This document shows positions 8,654 through 16,736 of a DNA stretch of 64,000 nt, in pieces. The stretch is from JAHZMA01 sp965205905 (GTDB taxonomy: Bacteria > Pseudomonadota > Alphaproteobacteria > JABAAW01 > JAHZMA01). The stretch lies in contig CBDBHZ010000001.1 of assembly GCA_965205905.1 (NCBI GenBank), positions 1 to 64,000 on the forward strand, read 5' to 3'. The notes under the pieces were generated by a model that had not been told where the DNA came from, searched no databases, and worked only from the letters and a program-made list of their open reading frames with translations. The translations under genes and the position numbers were made by a program. The stretch's first letter is position 1. Each line of letters begins with the position of its first letter.

Positions 8654-9724
8654 ATGATGAGATTGCAGATACAAAAAAATCTATGTGGCGCAATATGTGG
8701 CGCAATAGGTGTGGCGTTATTATTAAGCGGTTGTGGCGGCATTAGCGCGTTCGATGGCATGACTGAAGCATTGCGCGGCGATACCTCCATCAAAGGCGAG
8801 GTGATTGGCAAACGTGGCAATGATGCCGATAACGCCCCCAAACGCTACCTCATCATTAATGGCTCATATGCTGATACGCTAGAAGAAAAACATTTGCTAC
8901 AGCAATCAAACAACCCTTTGACCAAGCTGACTTACGAACGTTTTAATTTTAATAAAACCTATGTGCAGCGCATCTTAAATCAGGCGGGTTGGCAAGAAAT
9001 ATCGCCCGCGGATTTTCTTAAAGATAAGCGCGATGTAACCATTATCACCATGTATGCTACTTCGTGGTTGCATAACAAAGCACCCGATTTACCACCTATT
9101 TTAACCCCTGCACAAAAGGTGAAACTTGTTGGCAAGGGACTAGGCAAGGGTATTACAAGTAGCATTCTAACAGGTGGCGAGGGTGATAATCTGCAAGAAG
9201 GCGACCCCGCAGTGGCTTATTATTATCTTGTGGTGGGTGCATTCAAAACCACTTATGGCAATGATAAGGCGAAAAAACCGACCGAACTTTATTGGAAAAC
9301 AACCGCCTTTTTTGACCGCGATGTGATATTTGGCGAAGAGGATAACCGCGAAAATTATATCCGCTACATGCCCGTATTGGCAAAAATGATTGAACCGCAT
9401 CTTGGCAAAAGCACCAGTGGGCAGAAACAGGTGGAATGGCCCAATAAAGAGATTGCCCAATTTAAGAATGAGCCGGTATTTTATCAAGATTACAAATGTG
9501 AATCAGGGATATTCTCGCAAGATTTGAACGAGCTGAAAACAGAGAAAATAGGGCTGTTAGAAAAGTCGAAAAAGAACCTTGAACGCACTGAAAAAACCCA
9601 AAAGGGACCAAAATTGTTTGCCAGTTTGTTTGTGCATCAAAAAGCTGATTTGCAACAAGATGTGTGGGATTACGAATATGGCATTGAAACATTATCGGCA
9701 CTGATACCGCAAAAATGTGGGTGA
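8654..9724 (+). CDS. Predicted lipoprotein of unknown function
   Basis: The 356-residue protein starts with a lipoprotein signal peptide: a basic start, a hydrophobic stretch and a lipobox LLSGC with Cys27 followed by Gly, so outer-membrane sorting is expected. Behind it is a mixed alpha/beta domain with a strand YLIINGSYAD, a DVTIITMYATSW strand, an AYYYLVVGAF strand and a helical, lysine-rich C-terminal part. I do not recognise a family. The ATG at 8654 follows GGAGATGG; a second ATG directly after it is an alternative start. It has its own promoter region, divergent from the regulator, and no operon partner. The stop codon lies inside a repeat element: the 23 bases at 9721-9743 recur elsewhere, so the original C-terminus may have been altered by the insertion. 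Confidence 0.75.
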   Translation: MMRLQIQKNLCGAICGAIGVALLLSGCGGISAFDGMTEALRGDTSIKGEVIGKRGNDADNAPKRYLIINGSYADTLEEKHLLQQSNNPLTKLTYERFNFNKTYVQRILNQAGWQEISPADFLKDKRDVTIITMYATSWLHNKAPDLPPILTPAQKVKLVGKGLGKGITSSILTGGEGDNLQEGDPAVAYYYLVVGAFKTTYGNDKAKKPTELYWKTTAFFDRDVIFGEEDNRENYIRYMPVLAKMIEPHLGKSTSGQKQVEWPNKEIAQFKNEPVFYQDYKCESGIFSQDLNELKTEKIGLLEKSKKNLERTEKTQKGPKLFASLFVHQKADLQQDVWDYEYGIETLSALIPQKCG

Positions 9725-9972
9725 GGTTTGCCCGCCATTGGTAGTATTGAGTAACAGCAATTTACACCATCGCCAGTGTTAAACACAAGCGGGGGTTGTT
9801 AAGGCTTACTCATCCTTTCGTATTGAGTATAGCGGGGGGCATGGGGGGTCATTTTTGGCGATGGGCTCCGTCCTCATCGCCTATAAAATGTCGCACCCCC
9901 CATATATATCAATGAATTCGCGCCCCCTTAAATAATAAAGCCCAACTCCGCACCCCCCCCATAAATTAATGT
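9721..9972. repeat. Intergenic repeat cluster left of the type III R-M genes
   Basis: This gap holds several pieces found again elsewhere in the window. 9721-9743 recurs at 22004-22026 and, inverted, at 23891-23913. 9819-9839 (CGTATTGAG and AGCGGGGGG) recurs at 21973-21994. The palindromic core 9843-9901, with GGCGATGGG and its partner CATCGCC inside G-run/C-run ends, recurs inverted at 14456-14518 and 47037-47098. The end at 9896-9914 is the inverted form of a CATTAATATATGGGGGG end. A tail at 9922-9972 recurs at 22122-22170. No reading frame is evident. It may be a miniature mobile element or act as a terminator for the converging genes. Confidence 0.7.
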
Positions 9973-10001
9973 GATGAGGCAGGCACGGTGCTATGTGCTA
10001 A

Positions 10002-11774
10002 TTACCCCTCGTCAATATGTAAATATTCTTCACCTAGCATATCAATAATTTTGATAGCGATGATTGCGTTTGGCGATGGCAATTCTAGCTGATAGTTTGC
10101 TTTGATAAAGTCTGTTTTCTTTTGCGGTATATCGGATTCATTGCAATTAAAAACCTCACCATTATAGTTATTATCAATCTGCACAATATCAATCTGACTG
10201 CGAAAATCTTTGATATGTTCTTGAAAGATTGATATATCCATATTAAGCCGTTTCGCAATGGTGGGTGATAAATAATTACCAATAGTGATGGTGGCTTTAT
10301 TGCCACTGCGTGTGATTGCTATATCGGCTTCGGCAGGTTCAAATAATATCACCCCATCACTTTGAATATTGCTGATGGTGATTTTATTGATAGGGTGGGT
10401 TTTGTTATAGGTAATCAATTCTGTTTCAACTATCACTTCCACCCCTGATGCGATTAAGCGGATATTGCGGGTTTCATCGTTGCGGGTTTCTAATTCGCTT
10501 CTTATTGCTTGTATATCTAGCATGTTGCAAGGGCGGTTAAAATCAAGAATTTTTACCAAATCGCCTTTTACCGTGCCATCAAAGAAATTATCGGTTTTTA
10601 TGCGTTCAATGCCGTATTTTTCTGTAACAATCTGCACGGCTTGGCTTCGTTCCTGAAAATCATAATTATTGATATGGTAATAGCCGAATTTTTTAATCAA
10701 GCGTTGCCCTTCGAAATCACCATTTTGGGTATCGATGGTTTTTTGCAACCGTTTGGCAGTGGTTTGAATCGCACCCTTATTAATATCGGATATTATCCAT
10801 TTGCGCCCTAATTTTTGCGCCACTGCCGCCAATGTGCCAGAACCACCAAAACAATCTAGCACGATAGAATTAGGGTTAGACGAGGCTTTTATGATGCGTT
10901 CTAACAAGGCTTCGGGCTTTTGTGTGGGGTATTTAGTTCGTTCGTGTGCGCTTCTGCTAATTATACCTATTTCAAATAAATCAGAAGGTAATTGTCCTCT
11001 GGGATGTGCATACCATTTTTTTCCCGTTGCATCAGACGTAAAGTAACCCTGCTCATCTTGTTCGTAACCCTGAAGTTGTTTTTCTGTATAAGGTTCACGC
11101 ATTTCATCAAGATTAAACAACCAATTATTAGTTTTAGAGTACCAAAAAATTGTATCGTGTTTAGACGAAAATCTTTTTTTCACTGTGCTTGCCCAATTAT
11201 ACTTCCATACAATCTCATTTTGAAAATTTTCTTCACCAAAGACTTCATCTAGCAAGAAGCGCAAATGATGTGATTTATGATAGTCGCAATGGAAATAGAT
11301 ACTGCCTTGTTCCGATAATAATTCACGTAATAATATCAACCGTTCATACATGAATTGCAAATAAGTATCATTCTGCCAAATATCTTGATATTGGGTTTGT
11401 TCAATGATATTTTGTTCCTCGCCCCCTATTTTTGTATCTTTTAAGCCGCGCAATTCTACTTTACGCACATAATCGGCTTTGCTATCAAAAGGCGGGTCGA
11501 TATAGATTAAATCAATCTTACCCCGAAAGCCCTTGCATAATAATGATGATAATATTTCTTTATTATCGCCATGCAATAACAGATGATGCCAATCTTGTTG
11601 CAACTTATTGAAAGTAAGCGGGGCGTTATCGGTTGTTGCATCATTATCGGTAAAACCATAAAGCGTTTTTAATTGGGCAGGGTAAGGCTTAACGGCATCA
11701 ATCGGCTTTTTGCCTACCCATGAAAGCATCGGGCGCCCTTTAACCTTGCTTAAATTTACTTTTTCTTCAGCCAT
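10002..11774 (-). CDS. mod: Type III restriction-modification system methyltransferase (Mod)
   Basis: Adenine-N6 DNA methyltransferase that recognises the target and modifies one strand. The 590-residue protein has the catalytic motif IV DPPF at 93-96 (LIYIDPPFDS) before the AdoMet-binding motif I at 309-314 (VLDCFGGSGT). This is the beta-class order typical of type III Mod proteins. TKYPTQKPEALLERII precedes motif I, and the C-terminal third is the Mod-type Res-interaction region. The ATG overlaps the end of res by 8 bases, so the two are co-translated. The gene order is res then mod, whereas mod usually comes first. The base composition is AT-richer than in the nar genes. Confidence 0.92.
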   Translation of the reverse strand: MAEEKVNLSKVKGRPMLSWVGKKPIDAVKPYPAQLKTLYGFTDNDATTDNAPLTFNKLQQDWHHLLLHGDNKEILSSLLCKGFRGKIDLIYIDPPFDSKADYVRKVELRGLKDTKIGGEEQNIIEQTQYQDIWQNDTYLQFMYERLILLRELLSEQGSIYFHCDYHKSHHLRFLLDEVFGEENFQNEIVWKYNWASTVKKRFSSKHDTIFWYSKTNNWLFNLDEMREPYTEKQLQGYEQDEQGYFTSDATGKKWYAHPRGQLPSDLFEIGIISRSAHERTKYPTQKPEALLERIIKASSNPNSIVLDCFGGSGTLAAVAQKLGRKWIISDINKGAIQTTAKRLQKTIDTQNGDFEGQRLIKKFGYYHINNYDFQERSQAVQIVTEKYGIERIKTDNFFDGTVKGDLVKILDFNRPCNMLDIQAIRSELETRNDETRNIRLIASGVEVIVETELITYNKTHPINKITISNIQSDGVILFEPAEADIAITRSGNKATITIGNYLSPTIAKRLNMDISIFQEHIKDFRSQIDIVQIDNNYNGEVFNCNESDIPQKKTDFIKANYQLELPSPNAIIAIKIIDMLGEEYLHIDEG

Positions 11775-14397
11775 AAATCAATGTTTCAACCTCGCTCATG
11801 TTAGGAATGGGGATAGGATTATCACTATATAATATATGATATTTGAATTTATTACCTGCAATATTTTCTATTCTTCTAACCGCCTTTGCTTTGGCTTCAA
11901 TATCAGCATCTTGGCTATGTTCTTCTTTGCTGGCTTTTATCTCTATAATGATAAATTCACCCGTTTTTTTCAGCACCACAAAATCAGGATAATATTTTCT
12001 AAATTTTCCTTGCACATCTTTATACTCAAAGGCAAACTCAGTGTATTTTTCTGATGTTAAACCGCCTGTAAAATAAATATCCCGTATCTCATCAGGCTTG
12101 GCATTCAGGCTTTGGCAAATCTGTTTGAAAAAATCTTGTTCGTTGCTAGAATCAAAATGATAGGGGTTGTAATGAAAGCCAAAACCTTCTGGATTGCTGA
12201 TGTCATTATCAGCAAGCATGATAGGGTTGCTATCCTTTTTATAACGGATAGTATGGCAATAAAAACCATTGGCATCTTTATTAAAAACATCATTGCCCTT
12301 CTCATCTTGGGTTTTGATTAACGCTAATGCTTGCACAATTTCTGTTTCAGTGGTTTCAAAATCATTCTGCACATCATCAATCTGTTGGCAAAGCGCAAAT
12401 AGATGCTTGTTAGGAATATCGCCATCAGGGTAAAGCTTTTGCAACTGATTGAAAATAGGCAAATATTGTAGATGATAACGGCACGCAATATCCGTGGTGG
12501 CGGTAAATAAATCTAAACTATTATTGTTTGCCTTTATGGTTTCAATTAACCCTGCTTTGCCTAATATTTCATGGGCAGATTCATCAAGGTTAGGCTGGTA
12601 GATGGTTTTATAGATACTATCATCATCGCTATCTTTGATATGAGGCACGGTTAATTGGACATCTGCCCTGTGATGCTTGGTTGTAATGGTTTGCGATATG
12701 ATATTAATGATTTCTAATTTGGGCGGGTTTGGCTTTTTGATGGTAATAATATAGTCGTCATAGATTTGAGGCTTGTTATTTAAATCACCTAAAGTAGTGC
12801 CAAAATTATCTTCTAATTCTTTATCAAGGATTCTTTGGTTCTTGCTTTCAATATAAATGCGAGCGGGCTTGGTATTGCCTGCCACTTGACGCAAGCAACG
12901 GGTTGATGCTTGCAACACAAAATTATTTGATGATGAAACCTCGCGAATTAAGGCGGTGGCAAATAGGCTTGGGCAATTCCAACCCTCAGTGCCTTTTTGC
13001 ACAAGCAAGATAACGCGCTTTTGATTATCAGGATTATTTAAGCTGTTAAATTCAGCTTTTTCTTGCGTGCTAGCATCTTCGGTATTTGATAAAATCAATG
13101 ATGGTGATATTTGTTTGGTTGCCAATGCGCGTTCTATGATGGCACGGCATTCAGCAAGATGGGCTTTGTTCTTAAAATAAAATGCGATTTTTGCAGGCGC
13201 GCCATTGGGTAAAGTATGGTTGCCATATTCATCAAAAAAATTATTGATAACATTTTCAATAACGGTTTCTTCTGATTGGTTAGAAAAATTATAGGTAACA
13301 ATACTATTTTCAAGCGATTTCAAAATATTATCTTTAATGCCTTGTGTTAAGCCATACCAATAGACAACATCTTTTAATATTTGTTTTTTACTGTAGGGCG
13401 TGCCTGTGGTATTCACCACGCAAATAACATTGGTTTCATTGCCAATATAATTGATGGCTTCACGCACGCGCTTTAATTCAGCACCAATTTTATTGCCATA
13501 GGTATGATGCGCTTCATCTGAAAAAATGCCGATTGATGGTAGTGATGCAATGCGCTGTAACCGCCGATTGATGGTATATTCCGCTTGCTCTTTTTTTAAT
13601 CTATCCTGATAATTTGTATCGAATTCAATTTGCAAACCTTGTTTTGTTTTTCTTGGAATGATTTTTTGGGTATTGGTAACAACAATATTATAGCTACTGG
13701 CATCAATAAGCCCGCTAATATCTTTTGCACCTACTTGCGGATAAATCAGTTTCATATTGGTCATAAAGGCTTGGTAATCGGTAGGCGGTAGAATTTTATC
13801 AAAAGGGGTATCCGATATTTCACGCAAAGATTCTATGATGGTTAAATCGGGCGCGAATATAAGTGCGTTTTTCATGAAAATTTTATCGCCATCATATTCT
13901 AGGCTCATGGCAAATTCGGTGGCAATGATAGAAGCAATTAAAATGGTTTTACCCGCGCCCATCGTTAAGGCTAATATATAACTTGCATAGGGCAGGCTTA
14001 ATGATTCATGCAAAGTATCAAGACGGTGCTTTTTGATAAATTCTTCATCTTGCAAAATAGCCTGTAATGCTTCACCATCTATCAATCTGTTGTTAAGTTC
14101 TTGATTATTAGTAATGCCTAATGCTTCGCATAATTCGCTGTTTTTCGGGTAAAAATGCTTATATAAATCAAAAAAGCTAGGGGTATTTAATTTTAACCGC
14201 AAATACCAATATATTTCTAATGCTTCAAATTGTGGGGCGCGTAAAAAGCGATAGCCTGTATCTGCATCATAATTATATTCTAAAATATATTTGATGCTAG
14301 GGTATTCTTCGCAAACATAGCCTGCGTTGCGCCATTCATTTTTGGCATGGGTTATTTTATCAATTAAATTCATGTGCTGATATAAAGCAATAACCAT
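11767..14397 (-). CDS. res: Type III restriction enzyme helicase/nuclease subunit (Res)
   Basis: ATP-dependent translocase and nuclease that cleaves unmodified DNA in complex with Mod. Superfamily 2 helicase motifs are visible: Walker A TMGAGKT at 145-151, Walker B SDEAHH near residue 297, motif III NTTGTPYS, and the late motifs QKGTEGWNCPSL and QASTRCLRQVAG. A PD-(D/E)xK nuclease follows near the C-terminus (YPDFVVLKKTGEFIIIEIKA), as in type III Res proteins. At 876 residues it is slightly short for the family. The first ATG (14397) has a weak ribosome binding site; the ATG eight codons later (14373) is an equally good start. The motifs are intact, so the enzyme is probably active. It is the first gene of a two-gene operon between inverted repeats. 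Confidence 0.92.
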   Translation of the reverse strand: MVIALYQHMNLIDKITHAKNEWRNAGYVCEEYPSIKYILEYNYDADTGYRFLRAPQFEALEIYWYLRLKLNTPSFFDLYKHFYPKNSELCEALGITNNQELNNRLIDGEALQAILQDEEFIKKHRLDTLHESLSLPYASYILALTMGAGKTILIASIIATEFAMSLEYDGDKIFMKNALIFAPDLTIIESLREISDTPFDKILPPTDYQAFMTNMKLIYPQVGAKDISGLIDASSYNIVVTNTQKIIPRKTKQGLQIEFDTNYQDRLKKEQAEYTINRRLQRIASLPSIGIFSDEAHHTYGNKIGAELKRVREAINYIGNETNVICVVNTTGTPYSKKQILKDVVYWYGLTQGIKDNILKSLENSIVTYNFSNQSEETVIENVINNFFDEYGNHTLPNGAPAKIAFYFKNKAHLAECRAIIERALATKQISPSLILSNTEDASTQEKAEFNSLNNPDNQKRVILLVQKGTEGWNCPSLFATALIREVSSSNNFVLQASTRCLRQVAGNTKPARIYIESKNQRILDKELEDNFGTTLGDLNNKPQIYDDYIITIKKPNPPKLEIINIISQTITTKHHRADVQLTVPHIKDSDDDSIYKTIYQPNLDESAHEILGKAGLIETIKANNNSLDLFTATTDIACRYHLQYLPIFNQLQKLYPDGDIPNKHLFALCQQIDDVQNDFETTETEIVQALALIKTQDEKGNDVFNKDANGFYCHTIRYKKDSNPIMLADNDISNPEGFGFHYNPYHFDSSNEQDFFKQICQSLNAKPDEIRDIYFTGGLTSEKYTEFAFEYKDVQGKFRKYYPDFVVLKKTGEFIIIEIKASKEEHSQDADIEAKAKAVRRIENIAGNKFKYHILYSDNPIPIPNMSEVETLIYG

Positions 14398-14445
14398 GCA
14401 AGTATTATTGTAAGAACAAAATAAAGGGCGGTGCCTGCCTCAATA

Positions 14446-14540
14446 CATTAATATATGGGGGGTGCGACATTTTATAGGCGATGAGGCAGAAGCCCATCAC
14501 CAAAAATGACCCCCCATGCCCCCCGCTTACGTTTCAATAC
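14446..14540. repeat. Inverted copy of the palindromic intergenic repeat, right of the type III R-M genes
   Basis: It begins CATTAATATATGGGG and carries a core that is the reverse complement of 9843-9901 with only a few changes. It ends in CCCCCCGC followed by a TTTCAATACTG segment that mirrors the CGTATTGAG end at 9819. The core can fold into a hairpin (GGCGATG with CATCACC/CATCGCC). With the left copy it brackets the res-mod operon in inverted orientation. The rest of the 205-base gap shows no gene. Confidence 0.7.
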
Positions 14541-14602
14541 TGAAGCCGTATGTGTTGCGCCATACTAAATACACGGGCAGTGAATCCGCTCCGCCGATTC
14601 TA

Positions 14603-15076
14603 TCACTTTCTATTTTTCAAAAACGCCAATGCCATATCTTTATGGATAACAATCAAAGCAACCGCAGAAGCCCAAACACCACAAGCAAGTATAAATAAAA
14701 CACCCTTATCGTCTAATACATCAACGCCTAATGGTGTGCAAAGATGAAAGAAAATCGCACCCGATATAATCCCCACAGCCATCAAAGCCCCTAAAGGGAT
14801 ACATATTTTAAATCGTGAGAATAAGCCCGTAAGCAGACATGCTGATGCCAATAATTCGGCAGTGCCAATAACATAGGCATTGAAAATACCGGGCGGTAAA
14901 AATAGACCGCTGATGCCAAAGCTATCTTCAGCCCAAGCATCAAGCGTTCCAAAAATATGAATTGTTTCAACAGAAGCCGTGTATTTAAAAAATAGCGACT
15001 GCACAAAAACAAAGCTAATGTATAAAATTAAAATTGTAACAATATTTTTTTTATGTAAAATATCTTTAATCGCCAT
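14603..15076 (-). CDS. DoxX-family small membrane protein
   Basis: ATG 15076 is preferred over the longer frame (to 15151), because the extra 25 residues are polar and unlike the family. The 157-residue product has four hydrophobic segments, starting after MAIKDILHKKN. The central pattern is GTAELLASACLLTGLFSR, then a Gly/Ala/Met-rich helix ending in FFHL. This is the DoxX/DoxD-like signature of a G-x-x-E-L-L helix, a short R-containing turn and a helix ending in H-L. DoxX proteins are inner-membrane proteins tied to quinone redox or to sulfur or oxidative stress chemistry, but the role of this one is open. It stands alone on the - strand. Confidence 0.7.
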   Translation of the reverse strand: MAIKDILHKKNIVTILILYISFVFVQSLFFKYTASVETIHIFGTLDAWAEDSFGISGLFLPPGIFNAYVIGTAELLASACLLTGLFSRFKICIPLGALMAVGIISGAIFFHLCTPLGVDVLDDKGVLFILACGVWASAVALIVIHKDMALAFLKNRK

Positions 15077-15207
15077 ACCACACACTCTTTCGCACCTAAT
15101 TATAAATTGCTCATTATATTTTAATATAACCAGTCTTCGATAAGATAACAAGCTAATTTTTTATGGAGCGTTCATAATATTAAGGGGAGCGCGAATTCGC
15201 TTCTCAA

Positions 15208-16626
15208 TCATATAACTTCCATTTTTCGCTTCATATGCATATCTATGTAATAATGATAATATTTTGTAAAAAGTAAAAGAATATAAATTTGTGTGCAATA
15301 TCCTAAATGAATAATATGATTAGAACAAAGATTTTTATCACTAATATTAAAATGATGAGATGAATGTTCACCCAAATGAAAATATATATCATTGGTGAAT
15401 AAATTTTTTGTATCCCAGCATCTATCGCTCATTTTTTCATTATTGAGACTATAATGCTGAACATAGTTGATGGTGTAATAGCTGCCATATGTTATTAAAC
15501 TGGTTAATGCGATAAGCAGTAATAAATTAAAATCATCAATCATAAATAGGCAAATATAATAAATGCTAAATAATATCATTTGGATGATAAATTTTTTAGG
15601 CGAAGCCATTTTTAAACGTTTGAATAAAAACACAGAATGATAAAATATATAGCGAAAACAATGTTCTTTTTCTTTTGCTACTAATTTATCATTGTTTTTT
15701 ATTAAAGTTTGATGATGAATATTATGGGTTTCCTTAAAGAAAAAATAAAATGGAATGATTGATATAACATAATATAAGATATTGATAATATGATTGCCTT
15801 TGGTTTTGGTGCTAATATCATCAAGCTCGTGCAGAAATACGAAACTGAAAATAAGAGGAAAAACGCCAAGAGCAAGTAGGTGAAAAATTTCCACAATACC
15901 ATCTATGTTAAAAATAGAATAATATAGATAAACCGTATAAAAAACTATTAATGATAGTATCGTTATGATTAAAATGGGAATATTGTAATTTTTACGCACA
16001 ACATCAAGCCCATTTGCCAAGCTTTCTATATATATAAGCCACAATGTATGTGCTAAAAAAACATATATACCATATTGCACATAGTCAAAGAAAATGAGCG
16101 ATGAAAAAAGATTGATAATAATAAACGGGTATAGCTGAAAAACATTGATGCGCGATAAATATATCATAAAAGTTTTCTGTATTAGAATGCTCTCACCGAC
16201 TATTTTTGCTATTTTATAAAGCAATAGATTCTCTAAACTTGTTTTTTTAAGAGCATTAAACCATGTATGTTTGATAATGAAAACGGTAACCATACAGGCA
16301 TAGCGGTTATATGTAAGAACAAGCGATGGCAAAAAAACCAAATATCTGTAGCCAATAATCGCCTCAGCTTCAGCTGATAAATATATATTTCTTTCATATT
16401 CAAACTGAGCTTCTGAAAAAAATTTATAGTCATATAATATTCTGCATAATGTGATCGTTTTGCTGTTTTTCACATAATCATTTGCTGGGATAGTATTAAT
16501 TCTGTATGGCAATATTATCCTTATCAGACCGCAAGTTAAAAACAAAAATGTGCAATATGTTAACCATGTTGGTAATAATATGACAACTAACACAAATGCT
16601 ATGATATTTTTTATTAAATTTACCAT
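15208..16626 (-). CDS. AlkB/fatty-acid-desaturase-like diiron membrane protein, diverged
   Basis: ATG 16626 is chosen over the GTG six codons upstream because AAGGTAG lies just before it. The 472-residue protein has many hydrophobic segments and a set of histidine boxes in the order of integral-membrane alkane and xylene monooxygenases: FLHELDD, ETHNIHHQ, NYVQHYSL and GEHSSHHFN. These correspond to the AlkB boxes HELxHK, EHxxGHH, NYxEHYG and LQRHSxHH. The last histidine of box 1 is replaced by Asp, and box 2 is shifted by a residue, so iron binding may be altered. A long N-terminal membrane extension (about 230 residues) precedes the boxes. The gene is very AT-rich compared with its neighbours, which suggests transfer. 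Substrate unknown. Confidence 0.6.
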   Translation of the reverse strand: MVNLIKNIIAFVLVVILLPTWLTYCTFLFLTCGLIRIILPYRINTIPANDYVKNSKTITLCRILYDYKFFSEAQFEYERNIYLSAEAEAIIGYRYLVFLPSLVLTYNRYACMVTVFIIKHTWFNALKKTSLENLLLYKIAKIVGESILIQKTFMIYLSRINVFQLYPFIIINLFSSLIFFDYVQYGIYVFLAHTLWLIYIESLANGLDVVRKNYNIPILIITILSLIVFYTVYLYYSIFNIDGIVEIFHLLALGVFPLIFSFVFLHELDDISTKTKGNHIINILYYVISIIPFYFFFKETHNIHHQTLIKNNDKLVAKEKEHCFRYIFYHSVFLFKRLKMASPKKFIIQMILFSIYYICLFMIDDFNLLLLIALTSLITYGSYYTINYVQHYSLNNEKMSDRCWDTKNLFTNDIYFHLGEHSSHHFNISDKNLCSNHIIHLGYCTQIYILLLFTKYYHYYIDMHMKRKMEVI

Positions 16627-16736
16627 GCTGGCTACCTTAAACACTTAATTGAAGTAATATTCATTTTTTTGTTGTATAATATTTTTGATTTACAATATAC
16701 AGTGCAATTAAGGTTATTCACATATTTATGTGATGC

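Noticed and set aside
8539..8841. 100-residue - strand reading frame over the start of the orphan lipoprotein
   Set aside because: It overlaps the divergent promoter and the lipoprotein signal region; low-complexity sequence with no recognisable family.
9721..9972. Insertion sequence remnant with a transposase
   Set aside because: No transposase-like frame is present here or at the other copies; only non-coding palindromic pieces are seen.
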